Shown here: positions 56,178 to 64,000 of the stretch, piece by piece
How the letters are laid out: each line of letters opens with the position of its first letter
Numbering within the stretch: position 1 is the first letter of the stretch
DNA from: Myxococcales bacterium
GTDB lineage: Bacteria > Myxococcota_A > Polyangia > Haliangiales > Haliangiaceae
Reading direction: 5' to 3'
Assembly: GCA_028287115.1 (NCBI GenBank)
Contig: JAQBQF010000328.1
Coordinates: forward strand, 1 to 64,000
Length of the DNA: 64,000 bases
The notes under the pieces: model-generated
Told to the model about the DNA's origin: nothing
Database searches by the model: none
What the model saw: only the letters and a program-made list of their open reading frames with translations
Made by a program: the position numbers and the translations under genes

Positions 56178-57661
56178 ACGAACCTGAACGCCTCTTTGAG
56201 CGTACAGCGGCGCTCTCGCGTGAAGTGCAGTGCGGTCGTCAGGCCCTCTCCCGTCGGGCTCGCGATCGTAAAGGAGGTATAGCCCTCCCCACCGAGGCCG
56301 AGGCCCGCGTACGACGCATCGTTCTTGACGAAGATCGAGCAATTGCAGACGCGCGCCATCGCGGCCATGTTGTCGATATTGGTCGAGTGCATCGTCGCCG
56401 TGTGATGGAAGCCGTGCTCGACGCGCAGCCCGGCGGCGATCGCCTCCGTCGCATCGCGGACCCGGAACAGCGGGATCACGGGCATCAGCAGCTCGTGTTG
56501 GACGAACGGATGCTTCTCGTCGACTTCCATCATCAACAGCTTCAGGTCGTGGCCGTGACCGGAGATTCCGATCTGCTTCGCGATCACGCCGGCATCTTTG
56601 CCGACCCAGTTCTTGTTGACGTGATCGCCTTCGAGGACGATCTTCTCGAGCTCTTTGGTCTGCCGCGCATCGAGCCACAACACGGGCTGGCGCTTGAGCT
56701 GCGCGATCAGCTCGGTCGCGATCGCGTCGACCGCGATGACTTCTTTCTCGGCGATACAGACGATGTTGTTGTCGAGCGAAGCGCCGCGGACGATGGCGTT
56801 GGCCGCCTTCTCGAGGTTCGCGGTCTCGTCGACGACCGCCGGAGGGTTACCGGGACCGGCGCAGATCGACTTCTTCCCCGAGTTCATCGCCGCCTTGACG
56901 ACGACCGGGCCGCCCGTGACGACGACGATCCGCACGAGCGGATGCTTCATCAGGACGTTCGCACTCTCGACCGTGGGCCGCTCTACCGAGACGATCACAT
57001 CGCGCGGCCCCCCGGCCGCTTGGATCGCTTCGTTGAGCAGGTGGACGCACCAGTTGCAGACCTGGGCGGCCGACGGATGCACGTTGAAGACGACCGCGTT
57101 CCCCGCCGCGACCATCCCGATCGCATTACACAAGATCGTCTCGGTCGGATTCGTCGTCGGCGTGATCGCGAGCATCACGCCGTAAGGCGCGCGCTCGACG
57201 AGCATCAGGCCGTCATCGCCGGTGTATGCGATCGGCCGCAGGACTTCGCAGCCGGGCGTCTTTTCGGCGACGAGCTTGTTCTTCGAGAGCTTGTCCTCGT
57301 AGCGGCCGAGGCCGGTCTCTTCGCATGCGTAGCGCGACAGGGCGTCGTTGTTCGCCAGCACGGCCTTGCGCATCGCCTCGACCATCTTGATCCGCGTGTT
57401 GACCGGCGTCTTCTCGTTGAGCTCGAATGCCCGGCGCGCCGCGGTCGCGGCCTGCTCGGCATCGGCGTAGACGCCGTTGGTGCCGCGCGGAATGTTCGTC
57501 TTGGTCTTGATCGGCTCGGGGCCGGCGCTTCGCGCAGCCGGCGGCGGTGCGGCCTGCCCGGTTCCACCGAGCCGCTCGAGCACGCGCGAGATGATCTCTT
57601 CGATCTTTCGCTCGTCGATCGCTCCCGATCCAGGCCCCGATCCTGACCCGCCGAACGCCAT
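56174..57661 (-). CDS. CoA-acylating aldehyde dehydrogenase with microcompartment targeting helix
   Basis: 495 aa, PduP/EutE family. Residues 14-31 form an amphipathic helix A-I-D-E-R-K-I-E-E-I-I-S-R-V-L-E-R-L, the usual encapsulation peptide, followed by a Pro/Ala linker. Catalytic Cys in L-D-N-N-I-V-C-I-A-E-K-E near residue 302. NAD site in V-V-T-G-G-P-V-V-V. It converts an aldehyde to an acyl-CoA inside the shell. It is the only enzyme in the operon, so the aldehyde source is unknown. Confidence 0.93.
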   Translation of the reverse strand: MAFGGSGSGPGSGAIDERKIEEIISRVLERLGGTGQAAPPPAARSAGPEPIKTKTNIPRGTNGVYADAEQAATAARRAFELNEKTPVNTRIKMVEAMRKAVLANNDALSRYACEETGLGRYEDKLSKNKLVAEKTPGCEVLRPIAYTGDDGLMLVERAPYGVMLAITPTTNPTETILCNAIGMVAAGNAVVFNVHPSAAQVCNWCVHLLNEAIQAAGGPRDVIVSVERPTVESANVLMKHPLVRIVVVTGGPVVVKAAMNSGKKSICAGPGNPPAVVDETANLEKAANAIVRGASLDNNIVCIAEKEVIAVDAIATELIAQLKRQPVLWLDARQTKELEKIVLEGDHVNKNWVGKDAGVIAKQIGISGHGHDLKLLMMEVDEKHPFVQHELLMPVIPLFRVRDATEAIAAGLRVEHGFHHTATMHSTNIDNMAAMARVCNCSIFVKNDASYAGLGLGGEGYTSFTIASPTGEGLTTALHFTRERRCTLKEAFRFV

Positions 57662-57664
57662 CGC

Positions 57665-57955
57665 TTAGTCCTTCACGTAGCGCTGCTCGCCGTCGACCGC
57701 GATCTGATCGACGATCGCCATGATCGTCGCATCGACGGGACGGTTCTGCGTCGCCTGGGTTTGCCGGGCTGACGAGCCCGCGGCATACAGCACGACCTCA
57801 CCGAGTCCGGCACCGACCGCATCGACGGCGATCGCGATCGCGCCGTTGGGGTTGCCGTCGACGTCGCAAGCCCGAACCACGAGGAGCTTCAGCCCCTCGA
57901 GCGTCGGTTCCTTGCGGCTCGCGACGAGCGTGCCGATGACCTTGCCGAGGACCAT
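57665..57955 (-). CDS. bacterial microcompartment vertex protein, BMC-P (EutN/CcmL)
   Basis: 96 aa. M-V-L-G-K-V-I-G-T-L-V-A-S-R-K-E start and D-A-V-G-A-G-L-G-E-V-V-L-Y-A-A-G-S-S-A-R, the pentamer signature. It caps the vertices of the shell. It lies 2-3 nt from both neighbours, so expression is tightly linked. Confidence 0.95.
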   Translation of the reverse strand: MVLGKVIGTLVASRKEPTLEGLKLLVVRACDVDGNPNGAIAIAVDAVGAGLGEVVLYAAGSSARQTQATQNRPVDATIMAIVDQIAVDGEQRYVKD

Positions 57956-57957
57956 GC

Positions 57958-58257
57958 CTACTTGTGTTGCGGGCCGTTACCAGCGCGACCGAGCGGCAGG
58001 ACCGCATCGACGTTGGCGTGTGGGCGCGGGATGACGTGGACCGAGACAACCTCGCCAACGCGCTCGGCGGCGCGCTGACCGGCTTCGGTTGCCGCCTTGA
58101 CGGCAGCGACATCGCCGCGAACGATCGCGGTGACATATCCGCCGCCGGTCTTCTCGAACCCGACGAGCTCGACCTTCGCGGCTTTCACCATCGCGTCGGC
58201 GGCTTCGACCATACCTACGAAGCCTTTGACTTCGATCATTCCGAGTGCGTCAGCCAT
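57958..58257 (-). CDS. bacterial microcompartment shell protein, BMC-H (hexameric)
   Basis: 99 aa. A-L-G-M-I-E-V-K-G-F-V-G-M-V-E-A-A-D-A-M start, G-G-G-Y-V-T-A-I-V-R-G-D-V and V-I-P-R-P-H-A-N-V-D near the end. Nearly identical by memory to the H. ochraceum BMC-H. It tiles the shell facets; the pore loop is around E-K-T-G-G-G-Y. Confidence 0.96.
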   Translation of the reverse strand: MADALGMIEVKGFVGMVEAADAMVKAAKVELVGFEKTGGGYVTAIVRGDVAAVKAATEAGQRAAERVGEVVSVHVIPRPHANVDAVLPLGRAGNGPQHK

Positions 58258-58293
58258 CTGTTCCGTCTCCTATCGATCGCTGTAGCGATCAGG

Positions 58294-58932
58294 TCACCGA
58301 TCAACAAATTTTTCGGGTTCTTTACCGGTGACAGCGTTGAGCGCTGCCGTCGCCGCCGCAGCCGCCGCGTCGATCTCCGCCTCGGGACCTGCCATGTAGA
58401 GTCGCCCGAACGCGCCGTAGGGCGTCAGGTTCACGAGGAAGACATTGGCGGCCTTTTCGGCCTCGTTCGCGGCGAGCACCGAATAGCCGGCCGGCTCGCA
58501 CTCGAAGATGAACAGCGACTGGCCGGGCAACACCATCATGCCCGACGAGCTGCGGTTGATGATCTGGGTCTGATAGGCCTCGACCCCACGGATGATCTGG
58601 TTCGTGAGCACGCGCGGCTTGAGCCGTTGCTGCTCTTCGAGGCCGAGATACTTGAGGATCGCCGCACCGGCCGAGAGCACTTCGCCCTTGTCGTTGTGGT
58701 GAACCTCGAGCAGACCGTAGGCGCGTTCGACCACTTGAACCGCGGGCTGGACGCTCGTCGCCTTCAAGGCCGCATCGGTGACTTGGTTGATCGCGATCCC
58801 CGGCGCGATTTCGACCCACAACGAAGCTTGAAACGGGACCGGGAGAAAACCGCGAGCGGTCTTGCCGATAAACGTAGCTTGTTGCGGCTGAAGCGCGTCG
58901 AGAAAGCAGTACGTACGAAGTACCGTGGCCAT
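58294..58932 (-). CDS. bacterial microcompartment shell protein, BMC-T (second tandem form)
   Basis: 212 aa. L-R-T-Y-C-F-L-D-A-L-Q-P-Q-Q-A-T-F-I-G start, I-A-I-N-Q-V-T-D-A-A-L-K-A-T-S-V-Q-P-A-V-Q-V-V-E-R-A-Y-G and A-G-Y-S-V-L-A-A-N-E-A-E-K-A-A-N. Very close to the stacking-type H. ochraceum BMC-T2, which can form double-layer trimers with gated pores. It is first gene of the operon. Upstream is a 128-nt region shared with the TolC-type gene. Confidence 0.94.
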   Translation of the reverse strand: MATVLRTYCFLDALQPQQATFIGKTARGFLPVPFQASLWVEIAPGIAINQVTDAALKATSVQPAVQVVERAYGLLEVHHNDKGEVLSAGAAILKYLGLEEQQRLKPRVLTNQIIRGVEAYQTQIINRSSSGMMVLPGQSLFIFECEPAGYSVLAANEAEKAANVFLVNLTPYGAFGRLYMAGPEAEIDAAAAAATAALNAVTGKEPEKFVDR

Positions 58933-58952
58933 CCCTAGGACGAGGACGCTAA

Positions 58953-59026
58953 CACGGTGCGCGTGCGTAGAACAACGCGTGGACCGTTAAAGCGTCGCAG
59001 CCGTCGCATAGCGTCGCACGGTGCGC
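58953..59026. promoter_or_regulatory. direct-repeat cluster between the microcompartment operon and the TolC-like gene
   Basis: CACGGTGCGC occurs at 58953-58962 and 59017-59026. Between them, (A/C)CGTCGCA-type units repeat at 58992-58999, 59002-59008 and 59011-59018, spaced by about one DNA turn. It sits in a divergent promoter region, so an operator is a fair guess. Confidence 0.4.
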
Positions 59027-59060
59027 CGGGTTTTCGTGCATGCCATGATGCGCGCGCACG

Positions 59061-60587
59061 ATGCGGCTCGTCAGGTTGGTAGCGGTACTGTCGCTCGTGA
59101 TGCCCGGCGCCTCGCGCGCCGATGTCATCACGCGTGCCCTCGACGTCGCCGACGAGAGCGGCGGCGGCGGCGGTAGTGATCTCCTCGCATGGGCCGGCGC
59201 ACCGCGTCCGATCACGCTGCCGGAGCTGCTCCAGTTCGCGGTGCAACACGCGCCGGCGCTGGCGAGCGCCAAGTACGATATCGCGATCGCCGAGGCGCAG
59301 ATCTCCGAGACGTGGGTCCGCAACGACTGGGTCGTCAGGGCCCAGTTCAATGGCTCGCGATCCAGTGGTGCTGTCAGCGGCTTTGCGGTGGATTCGCGCA
59401 CGTCGCTCAGCGCAAGCGTCGACGTCACGCGCCTCCTCCCCACCGGCGGAACGCTCGGTCTTCACGCCGATACGCAGTACTCGGACACGGTATCTGCGAC
59501 GTTCGGGTCGAAGTACTGGCAAGACGACGCGTCCGTCGCGCTCACGCAGCCACTGCTGAGGGGCCGCGGCCGCTTCCTGTTCGAGGCCAACGAGCGCCGC
59601 GCGACGCTGTCTCGAGATGTCGCTGTTCTCGCGCGCCGCCTCGTCGCGATTCAAACCGTGCAAGCCGTGGTCTCCGCGTATTGGGATCTTGTCCTCGCGG
59701 AGCGCCAGATCGCGATCACGGAGGCGAGCCTCGCGCTCGCGCACGAACGGCTGCGCGTGACCGAGCTCGGCGCCCGCGGTGGCAAGATCGCCGACGCCGA
59801 AATCCCGGCGGTCCAGCAGATCATCGCGACTCGGCAAGAAGAGTTGCTCAACCAACAGTTCATCGTCCTCAACAACTCGATCGCGCTGCGCCGCGCGGTC
59901 GGGCTGCCGATCGGTGCGGGCGAGATCGGACTGCGCGTCGCGACGGATCTCGAGACCCGCGAGCAGCCATGGGAGCTCGGTGCGCTCGTCGAACGCGCAT
60001 TCCAAGCGAGTCCCGAGCTCGCCGAGCTCGCGAAACGCGACGACAGCGCGACCCTCGACATCGAGGTCAACGACAATGGTCTCCTGCCGCAGCTCGACGC
60101 TGCGGTGTCGCTTGGCCCAACCGGCCTCGACGAAGCGTTCGTCGGGGCGGCGAAGAACGTCGCCACGTTCAAGCAGTACCAGGTCCTCGGCTCGGTGACA
60201 TTCCAACGGTCGATCGAGCAGAGCGATGTGCGCGGCCGCGCCCGCGAGTTGCGCGCCGTGCGCGAGAGGCTGCGCGTCAACGGCTTCGATCTTCGCGCCC
60301 AGATCGCCCAGACGATGTCGCGCGCCGTCGCCCAGATCGAGCTCGCGAAGCGTCGTGTGGTGCTAAGCCAGCGCGCGATCGATCTCGCGAACGAGAACAT
60401 CCGCATCGAGACCGATCGATTCAGCCTCGGCAAGTCCACGAACTTCGACGTGCTCAATCGCCAGGAAGAGCTGCGTCAGGCCGAGCTCCGCAAGGCGCAG
60501 GCATTGATCGATTGGCACAAGGCGGAAACCGTAGTCCAGGCGCTGACCACCGACCTGCTCCCGGCCTTCGGCATTGCGCTCGAGTGA
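59061..60587 (+). CDS. TolC-family outer-membrane efflux protein
   Basis: 508 aa. Signal peptide (A-S-R-A-D), then two OEP repeats with long helices: L-P-E-L-L-Q-F-A-V-Q-H-A-P-A-L (about 54-68) and the barrel strands V-D-V-T-R-L-L-P-T-G-G-T-L. The end has F-S-L-G-K-S-T-N-F-D-V-L-N-R-Q-E-E-L-R-Q-A-E, typical of this family. No pump or adaptor genes are next to it. It is divergent from the microcompartment operon and may be unrelated to it. Confidence 0.92.
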   Translation: MRLVRLVAVLSLVMPGASRADVITRALDVADESGGGGGSDLLAWAGAPRPITLPELLQFAVQHAPALASAKYDIAIAEAQISETWVRNDWVVRAQFNGSRSSGAVSGFAVDSRTSLSASVDVTRLLPTGGTLGLHADTQYSDTVSATFGSKYWQDDASVALTQPLLRGRGRFLFEANERRATLSRDVAVLARRLVAIQTVQAVVSAYWDLVLAERQIAITEASLALAHERLRVTELGARGGKIADAEIPAVQQIIATRQEELLNQQFIVLNNSIALRRAVGLPIGAGEIGLRVATDLETREQPWELGALVERAFQASPELAELAKRDDSATLDIEVNDNGLLPQLDAAVSLGPTGLDEAFVGAAKNVATFKQYQVLGSVTFQRSIEQSDVRGRARELRAVRERLRVNGFDLRAQIAQTMSRAVAQIELAKRRVVLSQRAIDLANENIRIETDRFSLGKSTNFDVLNRQEELRQAELRKAQALIDWHKAETVVQALTTDLLPAFGIALE

Positions 60588-60609
60588 CCCACTCGTCGAC
60601 GTTCGCTCG

Positions 60610-61398
60610 CTAGCGTCGTGACATGGCGATGAATCCCATGTGCACGCCGCCCTCTTTGCCATCGCGGCGATAGCTGAAGAACCGGTCGGGCTCGCACTTG
60701 GTGCACGGCGGGCTCGCATCGATCAAGTCGCCCCGCACGCCGGACCGCTCGAGCATCGCGCGCATCGCCACGCGCAGATCGATGTGATCCTTGTGCGGGC
60801 CGGCGACGATCATGCCCGGCACTTCGCCGAGCGCGTCGCGAAATTGTGCGACGACCTCCGGCCCGACCTCGAAGCAGCACGGACCGATCGAAGGGCCGAG
60901 CGCGACACGCACGCGATCGGCGCGCGCACCGAGCTCGATCATCCGCGCGACGACGTTCTTGCCAACGCCGTTGACCGTACCTCGCCAGCCGGCATGCGCC
61001 GCGCCGATCACGCGAGCCTCGGGTTCCGCGAACACGATCGGGATGCAATCGGCGGCGAACGCGCCGAGCACGGGTCCTACCTGGTCGCACACGAGGCCAT
61101 CGAACTCGGCCGGATCGGGCTGCGGGTCGCCGACCTTCCACACCGCGGTGCCGTGCACGTGACGCGTGACCTGGAGGTCCTCGGGCTGGTAGCCGACGTG
61201 CTTCGCGAGAAGGCGCCGGTTCTGTTCGACGTGATCCTTGTCGTCGCCCCAACGAAATCCCAGATTGAGCGAGGCGCGCAGGCCCGTCGAGATGCCGCCG
61301 GTCCGCTCGGGAAACCCGTGCAGAAATCCCTGATCCGGAATCACGGAAGAGCGGTACAGCCGAATCGGCATCGCGGAAGCTTCTACCACGGTGACCAT
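60610..61398 (-). CDS. pgeF: purine nucleoside phosphorylase/laccase-domain protein (PgeF/YfiH)
   Basis: 262 aa. Family marks: H-G-F-P-E-R-T-G-G-I-S (about 27-37), zinc ligands in A-D-C-I-P-I (Cys) and A-A-H-A-G-W-R-G-T, with the final C-C-F-E-V-G loop. Earlier annotated as polyphenol oxidase; now seen as a purine nucleoside phosphorylase/adenosine deaminase-like enzyme, with a role in peptidoglycan editing in E. coli. A second ATG nine codons in (MPIRLYR) is possible and would widen the gap to the divergent gene. Confidence 0.93.
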   Translation of the reverse strand: MVTVVEASAMPIRLYRSSVIPDQGFLHGFPERTGGISTGLRASLNLGFRWGDDKDHVEQNRRLLAKHVGYQPEDLQVTRHVHGTAVWKVGDPQPDPAEFDGLVCDQVGPVLGAFAADCIPIVFAEPEARVIGAAHAGWRGTVNGVGKNVVARMIELGARADRVRVALGPSIGPCCFEVGPEVVAQFRDALGEVPGMIVAGPHKDHIDLRVAMRAMLERSGVRGDLIDASPPCTKCEPDRFFSYRRDGKEGGVHMGFIAMSRR

Positions 61399-61412
61399 GT
61401 TATCGTCGGGGC

Positions 61413-61811
61413 ATGATCCCGTACGAGGACCTCGTCATCGCGTTGCAAGCGTGGCGCGCCAAGCAGGGGCTCCCGATCGCCCAGATGAGTGGCCAGTTGG
61501 CGATGCCGCCGCCCGCCGCTGCCCCCCCCGCACCGGCCCCGCGCACCACGCCCCCGGCCGCGCCGCGTACGAATCCACCAGCCGCGCCTCCACGTAGCGC
61601 GAAGCCGCTGGTCGAAGAGCACCTCGACGTCGAGGATGCCGCGATGCTCGAAGAGTCTGCCTACGAGAACGAGGGCGGTGACTTCGCGATGTCGTTCGCC
61701 GACAAGGCCGCGGCCGATGCCGAAGAGGCCACCGCGATCGGCGGCGCGCCGACCGCGGGGACCAACCCGACCGGCGCCCGCTCCGGCGGCAAACGTAACG
61801 ACGACTGGTGA
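61413..61811 (+). CDS. small Pro/Ala-rich protein of unknown function
   Basis: 132 aa. Helical N-terminus with L-V-I-A-L-Q-A-W-R-A-K-Q-G-L-P (about 7-21), a Pro/Ala linker at 29-68, then an acidic Glu/Asp/Ala segment and a Lys/Asn/Asp/Trp end. The start is 14 nt from the divergent pgeF start. Its last codons overlap the next gene (GTGA), so the two are coupled. Not recognised. Confidence 0.65.
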   Translation: MIPYEDLVIALQAWRAKQGLPIAQMSGQLAMPPPAAAPPAPAPRTTPPAAPRTNPPAAPPRSAKPLVEEHLDVEDAAMLEESAYENEGGDFAMSFADKAAADAEEATAIGGAPTAGTNPTGARSGGKRNDDW

Positions 61812-62662
61812 ACACCCCGGCCGAGGAGAACCTCGTCGGCATCGCGCTCGAAGCGATGCAGCCAGGCGGCGCGGGCGTCGGCGTGGTCGACGAAGTCGGC
61901 GAGCATTCTGCCGCCTTGCGCGGCTGCCGCGTGCTGATCGGCCCCACCGATCCGTGCGGACAGTGCGAAGTCTGCCGCCGCGGCGGCGCACCGGTGTGCC
62001 CGCATGCGCGTCGCCGCGAGCCCGGAGTTACACGGCTGCAAGCGGCCAGTCGATGGCTCGTCACGTTCGGTGACAGCTTCGATCTCCCGATGCCTGCCGC
62101 CGCCGCCGTACCCGGCGATGTCGCGCTCGCGTACACGATCTATGCGCGGACCGGCCTCGGACCTCGCGAGCCCGTCGTGATCACGGGCACGACCGCGGTG
62201 ACGCGATTTCTCGTCGAGATCCTGATCGCCAAGAACATCGCGCCGGTGGTCGTCGCAGACGATGACGACCGAGCGTGGCGCGACTGGCTCGTGAGCAAGG
62301 GCGCGCATGTCGCGTCGACCGGAGGCGAGGTTCGAGCCGCGGTCACCACCGCCGTTGCGGCACAAGGCCTCGGCGCACGACCGTGGCGCCTTCTCGCCAC
62401 CGACGAGGTCGCAGTCGCGGCATCCCTCGCGGGCCCACGCGCGACGCTCACCGTGCTCGCGAACCGCACGATCGGGGCCCTCCCCGCCGAGCTCCTCGCG
62501 CGCGAGGTCACCGTGATCGGCGTGGCGGGCGCGCATCCCGATCTCGTCGTCGAGGCGGCCGCGATGTGCGTGAAAGGCGAGATCGATCTCGCCGGCGGTG
62601 TCGTGATCGGACCGAATGGCGACCGCACACGCGCCGTCGTGATCCCGGTCGTTCGCAGCTAG
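61808..62662 (+). CDS. medium-chain alcohol dehydrogenase-like protein, shortened and probably inactive
   Basis: 284 aa, GTG start overlapping the previous stop. The structural-zinc lobe is kept: P-C-G-Q-C-E-V-C-R-R-G-G-A-P-V-C (Cys about 50, 53, 56, 64). The N-terminal catalytic part (C-x-x-D and G-H-E) is missing; about 50 residues shorter than normal. The Rossmann region has V-V-I-T-G-T-T-A-V-T-R-F rather than G-x-G-x-x-G. It may be a non-enzymatic relative of the 6-hydroxycyclohex-1-ene-1-carboxyl-type or threonine-type dehydrogenases. Role unknown. Confidence 0.65.
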   Translation: MNTPAEENLVGIALEAMQPGGAGVGVVDEVGEHSAALRGCRVLIGPTDPCGQCEVCRRGGAPVCPHARRREPGVTRLQAASRWLVTFGDSFDLPMPAAAAVPGDVALAYTIYARTGLGPREPVVITGTTAVTRFLVEILIAKNIAPVVVADDDDRAWRDWLVSKGAHVASTGGEVRAAVTTAVAAQGLGARPWRLLATDEVAVAASLAGPRATLTVLANRTIGALPAELLAREVTVIGVAGAHPDLVVEAAAMCVKGEIDLAGGVVIGPNGDRTRAVVIPVVRS

Positions 62663-62724
62663 CTCCAGCCGAACCCAGCCATCTCGCGTTGCCCGCGCAC
62701 CTCCGCGCGTTCTAGCTTCGATGG

Positions 62725-63513
62725 ATGAGCTCGCGGGTGCTGGTGATGGTTCTTGTCGTCGCGTGCAGTAGCAAACACGAGCCGCCGGCCGCGGGATCCG
62801 CCGCGCCCACCGGATCCGCCGCGCCCACCGGATCGTCTGCGCCCCTCCCGGTGCGCGTACCCCTGGATGCGGCCGGCCCATCGCTGCCGTCGCTCGGCGA
62901 GCCACCGGCGGGCATGGATCGCGCGCAAGCCACCGGTTGCGATCGCGGCGAGGCCGCTGCGTGTACCGCCGCCGCCCGCAGCTATGCCCCGAGAGGTGCG
63001 TATCGCGTCGATCTGCCTCCGGCCGAGGCCGATGCGCGCGAGCAAGGCACCGCACGATACGCGCAGCGTGCCTGCGATCTGGGCAACGGCGAAGGCTGCG
63101 CGCTCGTCGCGCAGTTCGGTCAGGCCGATCACATGCTCGAGCGCGCGTGCGAGCTCGGCTACGTCGCGTCTTGTGGATCGATCGGCCGGACGGGACTCGA
63201 CACGGCGAAGACCAATGACGATCGCAAGAAGAGCGCGGCGCTGCTCGAGAAGGCCTGCCGCGCCGATGCCGTCGACTGGATGGCTTTGACCTCGCACCAC
63301 GGCGGCTTCTGTCACCAGCTCTACGAGGCGTATCGCGACCAGCTCAAGGACAAAGCGAAGGCCGCCGAGATTCTGAAGCTCGCGTGCAGCCAGGGCGACA
63401 AGGATCACTGCCCGTGCAAGACCGACGCGGACTGCGGCTCGCTGCCGAGCGACGAAGGCGGGCTCGGCTATGCGTGCGCCGCAGGCGTCTGCGAGATCAT
63501 GAGCAGCGATTAG
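62725..63513 (+). CDS. Cys-rich lipoprotein, Sel1-like
   Basis: 262 aa. Lipobox V-V-A-C (Cys14). Tandem G-S-A-A-P-T repeats at about 24-40 from a repeated DNA unit. Later A-C-D-L-G-N-G-E-G-C-A-L-V, A-C-E-L-G-Y-V-A-S-C-G-S and A-C-S-Q-G-D-K-D-H-C resemble Sel1-type helical repeats with disulfides. It ends with C-P-C-K-T-D-A-D-C-G and C-A-A-G-V-C, a small Cys-knot-like tail. Common in Myxococcota, function unknown. Confidence 0.78.
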   Translation: MSSRVLVMVLVVACSSKHEPPAAGSAAPTGSAAPTGSSAPLPVRVPLDAAGPSLPSLGEPPAGMDRAQATGCDRGEAAACTAAARSYAPRGAYRVDLPPAEADAREQGTARYAQRACDLGNGEGCALVAQFGQADHMLERACELGYVASCGSIGRTGLDTAKTNDDRKKSAALLEKACRADAVDWMALTSHHGGFCHQLYEAYRDQLKDKAKAAEILKLACSQGDKDHCPCKTDADCGSLPSDEGGLGYACAAGVCEIMSSD

Positions 63514-63565
63514 GACGCGTGCGCTGCCAGCTGCAAGGCCGCGAAGCACCAACGGCTGGAGGCCG

Positions 63566-64000
63566 CTAACGCGTCGCGATGATGATCACGACGGCGATCG
63601 CGATCACGAGGATGATCGCGACCATCACTTTGGTGCGGCCGCCCTTCATCTCGCCGATCAACGCATCCTCGGAGACGCGCTTGGTCTTGCTGCGGCGACC
63701 GCTGTCTTCCGGCTGATCGGGAATCGCGGCCATCATCTGCGTGGCGCCGGTGCGCAGGCTGTACTTCTCTTTGTCGCTACGCGTGATCGAGCCGTCGTCC
63801 TCGTAGCGCTCGTCGATCGGTAGCGAGTCGGCCTTGTCGCCGCCGGCCTCTTTGCCGGTGCGAGCGCGCTCTGCGGCGGCGGCCTCGGCGGCCTGCACGT
63901 CGAGCTCGCCTTTCTTGAACCACATCGTCTCGCGGAACTTGCCCTTGGTCGCCGGCTCTTCCGGCGCCTTCTTCTTGCCGGCGGGCTGCGCTGCGACTTG
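63566..64000 (-). CDS. tail-anchored membrane protein (5' end beyond window)
   Basis: At least 144 residues; the frame stays open to the window edge (K-K-K-A-P-E-E-P and F-R-E-T-M-W-F-K-K-G precede the first internal Met), so the N-terminus is missing. Charged body with R-S-D-K-E-K-Y-S-L-R-T-G and a C-terminal membrane helix V-M-V-A-I-I-L-V-I-A-I-A-V-V-I-I-I. Unknown function; a tail anchor in the inner membrane is likely. Confidence 0.7.
   Translation of the reverse strand, partial: QVAAQPAGKKKAPEEPATKGKFRETMWFKKGELDVQAAEAAAAERARTGKEAGGDKADSLPIDERYEDDGSITRSDKEKYSLRTGATQMMAAIPDQPEDSGRRSKTKRVSEDALIGEMKGGRTKVMVAIILVIAIAVVIIIATR

Overview
The window is high-GC DNA packed with genes, with many 4-nt start/stop overlaps. 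Gene content points to a Myxococcota relative of Haliangium (Kofleriaceae). The strongest clue is a five-gene bacterial microcompartment operon whose order and protein sequences closely resemble, from memory, the Haliangium ochraceum model shell locus. Supporting clues are a MYXO-CTERM-like C-terminus, many lipoproteins with Ala/Asp-rich linkers, and large PAS-type histidine kinases. No tRNA, rRNA, insertion sequence or CRISPR array was seen.

Layout. (1) 1-12106, minus strand: part of an extracellular contractile injection system (eCIS). It holds a DUF4255 protein, two sheaths (405 and 589 aa), two tube-family proteins (302 and 161 aa), a gp41-like tail assembly protein, a DUF6760 protein, an unknown 1369-aa Ala-rich protein, a LysM-type tube-adaptor protein, a gpD-like hub and the start of a gpV-like spike that runs off the left edge. 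Terminator-like hairpins lie between the first genes. (2) 12142-16316: a 2Fe-2S ferredoxin, a PilZ/receiver-like protein, a SprT-like metalloprotease and aspS. (3) 16317-22657: a minus-strand operon of a catalytically dead HtrA-like protein, an intact HtrA-like protease with PDZ, a KirBac-type potassium channel and a PAS-rich hybrid histidine kinase that looks frameshifted. A LuxR-type regulator is divergent from it. (4) 22572-23941: an alkyltransferase-like protein, a repeat element and a MoaD-MoaE fusion. (5) 23938-39624: a complete core type II secretion operon (gspC to gspN). It is led by an NtrC-family regulator with a near-consensus sigma-54 promoter in front. (6) 39872-55515: envelope and export genes. 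These are two tandem paralogs, a lipoprotein esterase, a membrane histidine kinase, an outer-membrane barrel, an FG-GAP protein, a DUF1501/cytochrome-like lipoprotein pair, a cyclophilin and a DUF4139/OmpA chimera. (7) 55605-58932: the microcompartment operon. (8) 59061-64000: a TolC-family protein, pgeF, two coupled small genes including a shortened MDR-like protein, a Cys-rich lipoprotein and a partial tail-anchored protein.

How the parts fit. Three large protein assemblies sit close together: a contractile injector, a type II secretion machine and a protein organelle. The secretion operon appears to carry its own sigma-54 activator as first gene. The microcompartment operon encodes three kinds of shell tile and one CoA-acylating aldehyde dehydrogenase with an N-terminal targeting helix, but no enzyme that would make the aldehyde, so its substrate must come from elsewhere. 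Functions are inferred from motifs, length and order; no database search was run.
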